From: Photobacterium proteolyticum
GTDB lineage: Bacteria; Pseudomonadota; Gammaproteobacteria; Enterobacterales; Vibrionaceae
NCBI RefSeq assembly: GCF_001939735.1
Contig: NZ_MJIL01000092.1
Span: 158,445 to 222,444 of the forward strand
Length of the DNA: 64,000 bases
Direction: 5' to 3'
Part shown: positions 54,555 to 62,645 of the stretch, in pieces
Layout of the letters: every line of letters starts with the position of its first letter
How positions within the stretch are numbered: position 1 is the first letter of the stretch
The notes under the pieces: model-generated
The model's database searches: none
What the model saw: only the letters and a program-made list of their open reading frames with translations
What the model was told of the DNA's origin: nothing
Position numbers and translations under genes: made by a program

Positions 54555-55481
54555 ATGATTAAAAAACAAAATAGTAAGCTCATACTAAAAGCAGTGTCAG
54601 CCGTATTGCTGTTGGTAGGAGCAACCTGGGCTCAGGCAGCAGAAAAACTCACCATAGGTATTACTCTCCAGCCTTACTATAGCTACGTAAAGGCGGTTGT
54701 TGGCGATAAGGTTGATGTGCTGCCGCTGGTTGATGCCGGTTTTAATCCGCATAACTATCAGCCCCAGCCGAACGATCTTCGTCGCCTGAAACAAATGGAC
54801 GTGATTGTGGTCAATGGCATTGGCCATGATGACTTTGCCTTGAAGGTTATTCAGGCGGCAAACCGTGATGATTTGCTGGTAATAGAAGCGAACAAAGATG
54901 TGCCATTACTACCTGCTATCGGCCAGTCGGTAGGGGATGGTGCGGTGAATCCCCATACTTTTGTTGGCTTGTCGACGACTATCCAGAAGGTGTACACCAT
55001 CGCCAACGAGATGGCGAAGATAGATCCGGAGAATGCTCGCTATTATCGCAGCAATGCCCGTCGTTACGCGACCAAGTTCCGGAAGTACAAACATGAAGCC
55101 ATGACCACGCTGGGTGACTTGGATACCAGCGGCATGGTGGTTGCGACTACGCATAATGCCTATGGCTATCTGCTACAGGAATTTGGCATTGATGTTGCCG
55201 CGGTTATCGAGCCTGCTCATGGTGTCGAACCGAGTGCCAGCCAACTTCAGGAAACAATCGAAAAGATCCGTCAGTCAGAGATTGATGTGCTTTTCTATGA
55301 GCTGAATATGCCAAACCGCTATGTTGATACCATCGAAAAAGCAACGGGTGTTCAGCTTTACCGCTTCTCACATATGACGCATGGCCCGTATAAAGCCGAT
55401 AAGGTTGAAATTGAGATGAAGGCCAACCTCGACACCTTGGTTGAATCGATGAAGTTTGCAGCCGTTAAGAAAGGTAGCTGA
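54555..55481 (+). CDS. Metal ABC transporter solute-binding protein (ZnuA/TroA-like)
   Basis: Cluster A-I type binding protein. The four metal ligands typical of the family are in place: His in NPHNYQPQPNDL, His in VNPHTFVGLS, His in ATTHNAYGYLL and the acidic residue near FYELNMPNRYVDTIEKATG. The signal peptide MIKKQNSKLILKAVSAVLLL..QAAEK supports the start at 54555; ATGs at 54498 and 54534 are also in frame. No His-rich loop between strands, so it is not a classic ZnuA zinc trap; iron or manganese is more likely given the Fur box (inference). Confidence 0.88.
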   Translation: MIKKQNSKLILKAVSAVLLLVGATWAQAAEKLTIGITLQPYYSYVKAVVGDKVDVLPLVDAGFNPHNYQPQPNDLRRLKQMDVIVVNGIGHDDFALKVIQAANRDDLLVIEANKDVPLLPAIGQSVGDGAVNPHTFVGLSTTIQKVYTIANEMAKIDPENARYYRSNARRYATKFRKYKHEAMTTLGDLDTSGMVVATTHNAYGYLLQEFGIDVAAVIEPAHGVEPSASQLQETIEKIRQSEIDVLFYELNMPNRYVDTIEKATGVQLYRFSHMTHGPYKADKVEIEMKANLDTLVESMKFAAVKKGS

Positions 55482-55483
55482 TC

Positions 55484-56233
55484 GTGGGTCCGAGTATTTA
55501 TTTGAATAATGTCGGCCTGAAATACGGCGACAACACCATATTACATGATATCAACCATTCTTTTGCAGCTGCACAGTGCCACGTTGTGATGGGGCCAAAC
55601 GGTGGCGGCAAAACATCGCTATTACGCTCAATTCTTGGTTTAACACCGTTTTCGGGTGAGATCCATATTCAGTGGCCTGAAGCCAAGGGGAAACTCGGCT
55701 ATGTTCCGCAGAAAGCGGTGTTTGAATCCAGCCTGCCTTTAACCGTTATGGACTTTATCTTGCTAAATCAGAGCCGGACTCCTCTGTTCTGGCCGAACTG
55801 GCGTAACCGCTCTAAACAGCTGGGCCATGCGTTGGCGCAGTTGGAGCGAGTAGGGATGGCGGCGCGTGCTGATCGTCGTATGGGACAGCTATCGGGGGGC
55901 GAACAGCAGCGCGTATTGTTTGCCCAGGCACTGCTTGATAATCCTGAACTGTTGGTGCTTGATGAACCGACCACCGGAATGGATGAACAAGGGGTTCGTT
56001 ACCTTGAGTCTTTGATTACGGAACTAGTCTCGGAGCAGAAAACCGTTCTGGCTGTTCACCATGACGTCACGGCGGTAAGGCGGCTGGATGCTCACGTTCA
56101 TGTTGTTAACCGACAGCTTGTTGATAGCGGATCGGTTTCCGAGGTTCTGGTACCCGAAAAAATAGAGCGCCTGTTTAACCATTACACAAGTGCATCGCAA
56201 GCAGATTCCCGCGCTTTGGAGAATGTAGCATGA
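55484..56233 (+). CDS. Metal ABC transporter ATP-binding protein
   Basis: 249 residues with Walker A GPNGGGKTSLL, signature LSGGEQQRVLFAQALL, Walker B LLVLDEPTTGMD and switch His in VLAVHHDVTAV. GTG start 2 bp after the binding-protein stop. Overlaps the permease by 4 bp, so both act in the same transporter (ABC-3/ZnuC class). Confidence 0.93.
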   Translation: MGPSIYLNNVGLKYGDNTILHDINHSFAAAQCHVVMGPNGGGKTSLLRSILGLTPFSGEIHIQWPEAKGKLGYVPQKAVFESSLPLTVMDFILLNQSRTPLFWPNWRNRSKQLGHALAQLERVGMAARADRRMGQLSGGEQQRVLFAQALLDNPELLVLDEPTTGMDEQGVRYLESLITELVSEQKTVLAVHHDVTAVRRLDAHVHVVNRQLVDSGSVSEVLVPEKIERLFNHYTSASQADSRALENVA

Positions 56234-57108
56234 TGGACTTTATTCGAAGCTGGGCGCAGTCGGGAGTAGATGCAGGCTGGTTGAGTGAAAGCTTCTCCTA
56301 CGCCTTCATGGTGAACGCTGTTGTTGCAGCGTTGCTGTTAGGACCACTTCTTGGTGGACTCGGAACTCTGGTGATAGCCAAGCGGTTGGCATTTTTCTCC
56401 GAAGCTGTCGGACATGCGGCATTAACCGGTATCGCCTTGGGAGTATTGCTGGGTGAACCGGCAGAGAACCCGATCATCGGTTTGTTCAGCTTCTGCATGA
56501 TTTTCGCGCTGTTACTTCACTTTGTCCGTAATCGCACCAATGTGCCTTACGATACTCTTGTGGGGGTTTTCCTAGCTTTGGCACTGGCCGTGGGTGCTGC
56601 GCTGTTGATGTACGTTGCGCGTAAAATCAACATTCATATGCTGGAAAACGTTCTGTTCGGCTCGATTTTGACCGTAACAGATCAAGATATATTGGTGTTG
56701 GCACTCAGCTGCCTGTTAATAGCGCTGGTGCTGATCCCGACATTTAATCGTATTCTGTTAACGTGCATCAGCCCGGATATTGCCCGAGTAAGAGGCTATG
56801 CCACTAACTTTTATGATTATTTGTTTGTCATGATGATCACCCTGGTGACGATCGCCTCAGTGAAAATCATTGGTGCGGTTTTAGTAGGTGCGCTACTGCT
56901 AATTCCTGGAGCAACGGCGCGCCTGCTTACCAAAAACATGGGGAATTTTGTATTGATGTCGGCGTTTCTTGCCACGGTTAGCTGCCTGGTTGGCACCATT
57001 CTACCTATGGAGCTTAAACTGCCAGTACCATCGGGTGCCGCCATTATTATCGTGTCTGCTGTGTTCTTCTTAACTGCCACCTTCTACCGTATTGTACGAA
57101 AGGGATGA
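56230..57108 (+). CDS. Metal ABC transporter permease (ABC-3 family)
   Basis: 292 residues with about eight helices. The conserved coupling region (KRLAFFSEAVGHAALTGIALG) and VKIIGAVLVGALLLIPGATARLL are clear ZnuB/TroC-type motifs. It overlaps the ATPase gene and is followed by the second binding-like protein with partial overlap. Confidence 0.93.
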   Translation: MMDFIRSWAQSGVDAGWLSESFSYAFMVNAVVAALLLGPLLGGLGTLVIAKRLAFFSEAVGHAALTGIALGVLLGEPAENPIIGLFSFCMIFALLLHFVRNRTNVPYDTLVGVFLALALAVGAALLMYVARKINIHMLENVLFGSILTVTDQDILVLALSCLLIALVLIPTFNRILLTCISPDIARVRGYATNFYDYLFVMMITLVTIASVKIIGAVLVGALLLIPGATARLLTKNMGNFVLMSAFLATVSCLVGTILPMELKLPVPSGAAIIIVSAVFFLTATFYRIVRKG

Positions 57109-57115
57109 TCAAGTA

Positions 57116-58012
57116 ATGACAACTCAATTCAATAAAACACTAGCCAAGCTGACTTGTGCCGCTTCTTTCGTTGCTGCTGGACTGGTTTCAGCCTCGGTGC
57201 AGGCAGAAGATATTCTAACGGCGACACCTGTTACATACATGCTAGCTTCAGAGCTGACAGAAGGGACGGCTATCACAACCAGCTATTTACCCCCCAAGCG
57301 ATACGGCATCCAGCGACTGCCGAACTGGTTTAACGGAAAAGGTGCAGAGCAAGCAGCCAAGGCAGCACAGGAGGCTAGGGTAGCCGTGACGATGGGAGCA
57401 ACTTGGCCTCAGGACCCTCTGTATGTTCATGCTCGTCAGGGGAACATAGCGATTATAGAGGTGGATGCATCGCAGGCAATTTCCCCACGAGCACAAGGCG
57501 TTGCAGCTTTGCGGTTGGATGATGGTACAACGTCGATTTTTACATGGCTCAACCCTGCCAATCTGAGCCGTATGGCTGCGATTGTAAGCCATGATTTACA
57601 ACGAGTATGGCCTGAGCAGGCAAAGGTTATCGAAGCTAACCAGCAACGGTTGATGTTGGATGTCCGAAAGATGATAAACCGACAGCAGAATGACTTATTT
57701 GAAGCGGAAATTGATTCAGTGATATTGCTCTCCAAAGAGCTTGAAGATTTCGCCTCTGGTAACCAGCTATTCGTTGTCGAGCGATTTACTCAACCTGAGC
57801 TGGAATGGAGCGATACGGATAAACAAGCACTTGTTGAGTTACTGACAAACGATGAATCCTTATGGTTGCTGACATCAAAGAAGGTTAGCAAGCTGTTGAA
57901 GTCATTGGTACCGAACCCAAGTCGTGTACTGGTTGTTGATAGTGTGGACAGATGGGGGCGAGAAGGGATCAATAAAGAAGCCCCATTGGCACGTTGGCAG
58001 CTAGATTTGTAA
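57116..58012 (+). CDS. Degenerate second solute-binding-like protein (298 aa)
   Basis: Start MTTQFNKTLAKL at 57116 with a signal peptide ending SVQAED. The overall path follows cluster A-I binding proteins (TPVTYMLASELTEG, then FTWLNPANLSRMAAIVSHDLQRVWPEQAKVIEANQQRL). However, the usual PPG-x-DPH-x-YEP metal site reads PPKRYGIQRLPNWF and the second PHxWLxP reads FTWLNP, so the metal-binding histidines are gone. It may be an accessory, a chaperone for the main binding protein, or bind a chelate instead of a free ion (inference). Confidence 0.75.
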   Translation: MTTQFNKTLAKLTCAASFVAAGLVSASVQAEDILTATPVTYMLASELTEGTAITTSYLPPKRYGIQRLPNWFNGKGAEQAAKAAQEARVAVTMGATWPQDPLYVHARQGNIAIIEVDASQAISPRAQGVAALRLDDGTTSIFTWLNPANLSRMAAIVSHDLQRVWPEQAKVIEANQQRLMLDVRKMINRQQNDLFEAEIDSVILLSKELEDFASGNQLFVVERFTQPELEWSDTDKQALVELLTNDESLWLLTSKKVSKLLKSLVPNPSRVLVVDSVDRWGREGINKEAPLARWQLDL

Positions 58013-58142
58013 TTCATCATTCTTTATTGGCACTAATTGTGTTCTAATACCGCTCTTACAAAGGGGAAGTGCTTTCCAGAGTGTTGAATCTGTAGATTCA
58101 ATACCAAGTACTTCCACCTTGAGTTATTCCTAGGAAAATGAA

Positions 58143-58409
58143 ATGGCAAACGGCAAAAAATTTGATTACCGCGTAGTTGAGAAAAGAAATGGCTGGGCGG
58201 TTGAGATTATTCGACAGATCACTGCACGTCGTACAACTATCTCTAAACGTGAAACGGGCTTCGCAACCGAAGCAGAAGCGACCGAATGGGCAGAGAAGAC
58301 ATTAGCGGAATTCGTTCAGAATCAAATTGAACGTAACAAGCGTAAAGCACTTCTGCGCAAAGCGAATGAAGAAAAAGAATCAGAAGAAGTTGAAGATTTA
58401 GATTACTAA
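58143..58409 (+). CDS. DUF3622 small cytosolic protein
   Basis: 88 residues, highly charged: KKFDYRVVEKRNGWAVEIIRQITARRTTISKRETGFATEAEATEWAEKTLAEF, then a helical Arg/Lys and Glu-rich tail. I recognise it as a conserved vibrio DUF3622 protein of unknown function. It has its own promoter region and a strong terminator, and marks the last core gene before the integron. Confidence 0.85.
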   Translation: MANGKKFDYRVVEKRNGWAVEIIRQITARRTTISKRETGFATEAEATEWAEKTLAEFVQNQIERNKRKALLRKANEEKESEEVEDLDY

Positions 58410-58440
58410 TTTCAATTAAGCTAATTGTTCATCGTTTAAG

Positions 58441-58470
58441 AGCCTTATGTATAAACATAAGGCTTTTTTA
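58441..58470 (+). terminator. Terminator after DUF3622
   Basis: Stem AGCCTTATG / CATAAGGCT followed by TTTTTTA. Confidence 0.9.
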
Positions 58471-58663
58471 TTATCATATACACAGATAAAACGAGTATGT
58501 TGAGACAATTTGGGTGTTTTTGGTGCTAATTCATTGTTTTAGTTCGCATAAGGTGCACGAACCACTTTCAGTACACTTAAATCATGATACGATCTGCCTT
58601 TAAAACTAGACAATCGTTAGGGATTTAAGTATCTTCGGCGGTAGCGTATCTACTTTTTGAGTA

Positions 58664-59647
58664 TTAATTGTCTAGAGGACTCCTAACTCCACTCTTGTGT
58701 ATCCCAGCAACATGAGTATAGATTTGGGTTGTTTTGATATCCGAATGTCCGAGTAATTCCTGAATATTTCTAAGATCTGTCCCTTTTTCAAGTAACCGGG
58801 TAGCAAAAGAGTGCCTAAACGTGTGGCAACCTGCTTTTTTGATAATCTTAGCCTTATGAATTGCTCTCATGACATGTTTTTGAACCGTACGGTCTGTAAT
58901 GTGATGACGCATCATCTTTCCAGAGCGCGGATCAACAGTTAATTTAGAAGCAGGAAAAAGATACTGCCAACCATAACCTCTAGCTTGTGTCGGAAATTTA
59001 AGAGCTAGTGCGTAGGGCATGTAGACTTCGCCGAACCCCTTATCCAAATCTCTGTCATGCAGAACTTTGACTAAGTCCAATTGCTGTTTAATTGATCTGA
59101 CAAGCATACTAGGAAGTAACGTTTTTCTGTCTCTGTTTCCTTTCCCATTTCGAACTGTTATAGAATGCGTTTCCAGATCGATATCGGCAGCACGTAGTCT
59201 GAGTGTTTCATTGATCCGTAGTCCGCTACCGTACATAAGTTGCGCGACTAATTTGGCTGGTTCGGCTAGCTCATTAATTACGGTGATTGCTTCGTGGTGG
59301 GTGAATACTTCAGGGATTTTGGGACCCTTCTTCGACCTTTTGTATTTCAATGAGTCAGTATTTTGCTTCAGCAATTCTCGGCAAAGAAAAACAACCGCAT
59401 TGAGGGCTGTTTTCTGCGTATTGGGGGAGACATTTTTTTCAATTACTAAATACTCAAGAAAGCGGCTGATATCAGTAGAAGAGATGTCTTGCCGAGATTG
59501 GTAACCACAAAAGTTAATATACCGCTTAATCCAATGTACGTATGTTTTCTCTGTCGAATATGACAGTCCACGTACCCGAATGAATGATGTTAGCTCTGTG
59601 ATAAAGTTACTATTAATTGCTGATAAAGGCTGAGGAATGTCTTTCAT
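58664..59647 (-). CDS. intI: Integron integrase, tyrosine recombinase
   Basis: 327 residues. Catalytic residues in the IntI spacing: Arg144 (YGSGLRINE), His275 and Arg278 (HTFRHSFATRL), His301 (LGHSDIKTTQ) and Tyr310 (IYTHV). The IntI-specific insertion between patches II and III is present (KFPTQARGYGWQYLFPASKL, MMRHHITDRTVQKHV), separating it from XerC/D. It recombines attI with attC. It is moderately divergent from V. cholerae IntIA as I remember that sequence. It reads away from attI and the cassettes, as in all integrons. A LexA-like box lies 5 bp from its ATG. Confidence 0.96.
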   Translation of the reverse strand: MKDIPQPLSAINSNFITELTSFIRVRGLSYSTEKTYVHWIKRYINFCGYQSRQDISSTDISRFLEYLVIEKNVSPNTQKTALNAVVFLCRELLKQNTDSLKYKRSKKGPKIPEVFTHHEAITVINELAEPAKLVAQLMYGSGLRINETLRLRAADIDLETHSITVRNGKGNRDRKTLLPSMLVRSIKQQLDLVKVLHDRDLDKGFGEVYMPYALALKFPTQARGYGWQYLFPASKLTVDPRSGKMMRHHITDRTVQKHVMRAIHKAKIIKKAGCHTFRHSFATRLLEKGTDLRNIQELLGHSDIKTTQIYTHVAGIHKSGVRSPLDN

Positions 59648-59651
59648 CTGA

Positions 59652-59667
59652 CTGGTTATCCATACAG
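59652..59667 (-). promoter_or_regulatory. LexA (SOS) box at the intI promoter
   Basis: On the minus strand CTGTATGGATAACCAG matches CTGT-N8-ACAG with one mismatch. It overlaps a possible -10 (TTGTCT 18 bp upstream as -35). Known integron integrases, including V. cholerae IntIA, are LexA-repressed. Confidence 0.75.
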
Positions 59668-59782
59668 TTGTTTTGGTTTAGGCTAGACAACATATTTCCT
59701 CTGTTCAATATCTTCAGAAACAAATTCGGTGATTTTGATTACCAATCACATTGAGGTGAAAAACACTTATACATCAGTTGCA

Positions 59783-59831
59783 TGTGAGGTTACCTCACAG
59801 GCAGGATATACGAACTCAAGTCGGTATATCC
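59783..59831. repeat. Two palindromes in the intI-attI spacer
   Basis: TGTGAGGTTACCTCACA (59783-59799) is a perfect 17-bp palindrome. It is followed at 59804-59831 by GGATATAC and GTATATCC, an 8-bp inverted repeat 12 bp apart. They lie between the divergent intI promoter and the cassettes, and are candidates for operators or integrase accessory sites. Confidence 0.6.
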
Positions 59832-59899
59832 GAGGTTAGTTTTGTGAATTTGAAATATGAGTGGTTGTTTTATTAGGAGTTGTGTTCGTGAAGAGGTGT

Positions 59900-59965
59900 C
59901 AGAGATTACGAAAAGAATATGTGAATGGAATTAGCGAACAGGTTTCGTAGAATATAATGTTAGGC
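59900..59965 (+). other. attI: attI primary recombination site (approximate left limit)
   Basis: GTTAGGC at 59959-59965 matches the GTTRRRY core; crossover after the first G makes the first cassette begin at 59960. The left boundary is approximate because attI sites are poorly conserved. It follows the palindromes and lies 310 bp from the intI start. Confidence 0.7.
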
Positions 59966-60001
59966 TCGTATAAGTAGGGATATAACAGCGAGATAAAAGG
60001 G

Positions 60002-60733
60002 ATGAAAATGAAATCTATAGCACTTTTAGTATTTGTATTAGTTACTGTATCAGGTTGCTCTTCTATTCGAGGCTTAACTACACCTGATGATGATAACCTG
60101 CTAAGTGGTGCAGGTTCAATTATACATGCTACTAATGACGATGGTTCTAATTCAAAAAACTTCGAATCAATTGATTTAGATGAACTTCTTAAAGAGTATG
60201 GACTAGATAATCCGACTTCTGTTGCTTCAGCCTATAAAAATCGGCTAGGTGTTGATTATACGTACCTAAGGAATGACTTACAGGAGAGAATAATTTCTGC
60301 TTCAAATCAACGTTGTGCGGCGTATATAAGAACAATTACATCGTCAAAATCACAAAGCCAAACAGCTTGGACTAGTTTGTCATTGCTATTATCAGGTGCT
60401 GCATCTGTTATAACTCATAGTCCAACATCTCAAGCATTTGCCGCCGGAAGTACAGTTTCTACAGGTATCCTTAGTAGTTATAATGAAGCATATTTCAACA
60501 ATTTAACACTAAATGTTGTAAGTGCGGGAATTTCAAAAAAAAGAGAAAGTATACTGGCACACATTAGCTCAAATAAGTCACTTAGCTTGAATGAATACTC
60601 CGTTAATGCGGCTATATCAGATGCTATCAATTATCATGCAGCATGCAATATCATTTCTGGTATGGAAACCGCTGCAAAAGTCACTCAAGATGCAAAAGTG
60701 GACGAAATAAGTACTAATGTTCGTTTCCCGTAA
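60002..60733 (+). CDS. Cassette 1: predicted lipoprotein (243 aa)
   Basis: Starts MKMKSIALLVFVLVTVSGCSS with a lipobox, so it is lipid-anchored. The mature part is helical with a hydrophobic Ser/Ala-rich stretch (WTSLSLLLSGAASVITHSPTSQAFAAG) that could insert into or span a membrane. I recognise no family. As the cassette nearest attI it is the one expected to be best expressed from the integron Pc promoter. A+T-rich compared with core genes. Confidence 0.8.
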   Translation: MKMKSIALLVFVLVTVSGCSSIRGLTTPDDDNLLSGAGSIIHATNDDGSNSKNFESIDLDELLKEYGLDNPTSVASAYKNRLGVDYTYLRNDLQERIISASNQRCAAYIRTITSSKSQSQTAWTSLSLLLSGAASVITHSPTSQAFAAGSTVSTGILSSYNEAYFNNLTLNVVSAGISKKRESILAHISSNKSLSLNEYSVNAAISDAINYHAACNIISGMETAAKVTQDAKVDEISTNVRFP

Positions 60734-60742
60734 AATCTACAA

Positions 60743-60847
60743 GCCTAACAAAGGCATCAAGGTGACTTGTTACACTCGGCAGTTTTGGTTTGGAGTTTAG
60801 CGGGCTTGGTAAGTTCATCGTGGCGCACCTTATGCCCGGCGTTATGT
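60743..60847 (+). repeat. attC: attC site 1
   Basis: From GCCTAAC to GTTATGT, about 105 bp of imperfect palindrome: outer CTAAC/GTTA cores, with GGTGACTTG and GGCGCACCTTAT inner arms. Confidence 0.9.
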
Positions 60848-60859
60848 GTAGGAGAAAGT

Positions 60860-61267
60860 ATGCTCATTAATATTAGAGTACCACTGTTAATATGCTGTTT
60901 TTTCTCAATTGGAATAAATGGTTGCTCTGAGCCTTTTGACATTGAGAAAGCAAATCAACCTATAATCGATGATATAAAAAATTCGTCATATGACTTAAGT
61001 AATTTGCCAGCAAATCTTGAAGATTGGCTAGTTGAATATCTAAATGAGCAGTGCAATGGAGAAAATTTGTTCTCTAAACAAATGCAATGCCAAGGAAAGA
61101 TAAGTCTAAGTTCGCTTAGATATGTTGGTGAGTTCGTAGAGTACTCAAAGCCAATAAGGTACTGGAGCTTTCCTTGTGATAATAAGCAAGGTTGCTGGGT
61201 TATCGTACAGCCATTTCAGGATAGTTACATAACGGATATTCGACTTGAAGCTCCAAGGCGAAATTAA
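60860..61267 (+). CDS. Cassette 2: predicted lipoprotein (135 aa)
   Basis: MLINIRVPLLICCFFSIGINGCSE has a lipobox at residue 22. The mature part has four cysteines (CNGE, MQCQG, FPCDN, GCWVIV). ATG 60860 has GGAGAAAG upstream; the longer open frame from 60767 runs through attC. Single gene of its cassette; family unknown. Confidence 0.8.
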   Translation: MLINIRVPLLICCFFSIGINGCSEPFDIEKANQPIIDDIKNSSYDLSNLPANLEDWLVEYLNEQCNGENLFSKQMQCQGKISLSSLRYVGEFVEYSKPIRYWSFPCDNKQGCWVIVQPFQDSYITDIRLEAPRRN

Positions 61268-61268
61268 C

Positions 61269-61373
61269 ACATAACAAGGCAATCAAGGTGACCCGTTACA
61301 CTCGGCGGTTTTGGTTTGAAGTTCGGTGCGCTTTGTAGGTTCAGTGCGGGGCACCTTATTGCAGGCGTTATGG
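61269..61373 (+). repeat. attC: attC site 2
   Basis: From ACATAAC to GTTATGG. With site 5 it forms a subtype with GCAATCAAGG and CACCTTATTGCAGG. Confidence 0.9.
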
Positions 61374-61600
61374 CGTTGGTGAGTACAAGGAACGTGGTGA
61401 TCGTTTTATTGCTCGCCGGGTCGTTCTTAGTCGCTAGATAACCGAAGTTTTCCAGCCCTGTTATGGTTCTGGATGTCCTCAATGAAAATAGACATTGTAG
61501 GCTCTGTACGCAATACGCCCGATTGTCGTTTTGAGGTGGCTGTTTCTACCAAACCAATAGTATCTGCACTTGTTTTTGCCCTTCTTTCACTTACATTGGG
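61370..61600 (+). pseudogene. Cassette 3: decayed copy of the cassette 6 membrane-protein gene
   Basis: It opens with ATG inside the attC2 core and reads MALVSTRNVVIVLLLAGSFLVAR before an in-frame TAA, where the intact copy (63241) reads SFLVASILQFSSAV. Homology continues past the stop (FSSPVMVLDV), then a one-base deletion near 61480-61500 shifts the frame. So there is one nonsense and one frameshift lesion. The right end is approximate. Confidence 0.75.
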
Positions 61601-61603
61601 TCG

Positions 61604-61972
61604 AGGCTTAGCAGCTAGCAAGCAGTAGTTTTCCAATCCTGTTATGGCGCTGGATGTTTGCAATGAAAATAGGCATCGTTGGTTCCAGTCCGCAGCACGC
61701 TCGATTGTCGTTTAGTACTCACTACCTTTCTTCCTTAATCACCGATTCACACTGATAGAAGAGAGTAGTCCGTTCTTCTCCGAATAAATCCTGCTCAAAT
61801 CCCCATCAAAAGGCTTAGGTTTTAGTTATAGCTAACTGAAATTAATCACAAAAACTGCGATCCCTCAACTTCCTGTTTACTCAGTGATGTATGATGCCTG
61901 AATCATATGGCAGGCAAATGATCCTGTTCGGCGGTAGCGTGCATGGAAGTTTAGTCGGTTACTTTGATCTCG
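61604..61972. other. Cassette 3 non-coding tail, shared with cassette 6
   Basis: About 370 bp nearly identical to 63472-63844. It opens with a second partial copy of the gene's middle part and ends with a conserved block (ATGATGCCTGAATCATATGG...TTCGGCGGTAGCGT). I see no intact gene on the plus strand; a short minus-strand frame exists only in the cassette 6 copy. Confidence 0.6.
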
Positions 61973-62077
61973 CCATAACAAAGGTATCAAGGTGACGCGT
62001 TTGACTCGGCGGTTTTGGTTCGGAGTACAGTGGGTTTGGCGAGTTAACCGTGGCGCACCTTATCCCAGGCGTTATGT
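61973..62077 (+). repeat. attC: attC site 3
   Basis: From CCATAAC to GTTATGT. With sites 4 and 6 it forms a nearly identical subtype (GGTATCAAGGTGACGCGTTTG). Confidence 0.9.
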
Positions 62078-62096
62078 TCTCAAGGAAAATTTATAT

Positions 62097-62525
62097 ATGA
62101 AAAAATTAATGATAGTGATTATGTTGTTCTTACCATCCTTGGTGTTTGCATCAGATTATGATCAAATTTCTAAGCAATTATTTTCAAAGATTAAAACTGG
62201 AGAGTATGAGGAAGCTATGAACTCCCTATACGATACCAACCCATGGGTGTCGAAGAACTCTGATCAAGTGATAAATATAAAAGCACAATTATCTAGTCTT
62301 GATGGTTTAGTAGGTAAGTACCTTTTTCACGAACTGATTTCAGAAGAAAAAGTAGGTACACATTTTGTGCATCTCATTTACATGGTGGGGTATGAACGGC
62401 AACCACTTCGTTTTGAGTTACAACTATATAAAGTTGGCTCGACTTGGCGTTTTCAGAGCTTCTCTTTTGATGCAGACTTGCAAGAAGATATAGGAAAACT
62501 AGCTAATATGAAGCTGGTTGATTGA
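62097..62525 (+). CDS. Cassette 4: small exported protein (142 aa)
   Basis: Signal peptide MKKLMIVIMLFLPSLVFASD, then a compact alpha/beta domain: helical start (YDQISKQLFSKIKTGEYEEAMNSLY) and strands (VGTHFVHLIYMVGYERQPLRFELQLYKVGSTWRFQSFSFD). This resembles DUF3887/NTF2-like folds that often occur in small secreted proteins, but that is an impression. ATG 62097 with AAGGAAAA upstream. Confidence 0.78.
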   Translation: MKKLMIVIMLFLPSLVFASDYDQISKQLFSKIKTGEYEEAMNSLYDTNPWVSKNSDQVINIKAQLSSLDGLVGKYLFHELISEEKVGTHFVHLIYMVGYERQPLRFELQLYKVGSTWRFQSFSFDADLQEDIGKLANMKLVD

Positions 62526-62526
62526 A

Positions 62527-62631
62527 CCTAACAAAGGTATCAAGGTGACGCGTTTGACTCGGCGGTTTTGGTTCGGAGTACGGTGGGTTTGGCGAGTTCA
62601 CCGTGGCGCACCTTATCCCAGGCGTTAGGGC
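62527..62631 (+). repeat. attC: attC site 4
   Basis: From ACCTAAC to GTTAGGG, same subtype as sites 3 and 6. Confidence 0.9.
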
Positions 62632-62645
62632 TCAAAGGAAATTTT

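Noticed and set aside
59783..59799. TGTGAGGTTACCTCACA as a CRP site
   Set aside because: The spacing between TGTGA and TCACA is 7, not 6, bases. Kept as an unexplained palindrome instead.
61264..61663. Two minus-strand open frames in cassette 3 (72 and 78 codons)
   Set aside because: They run across attC2 or are antisense to the decayed gene, and share similarity with each other only because of the internal repeat.
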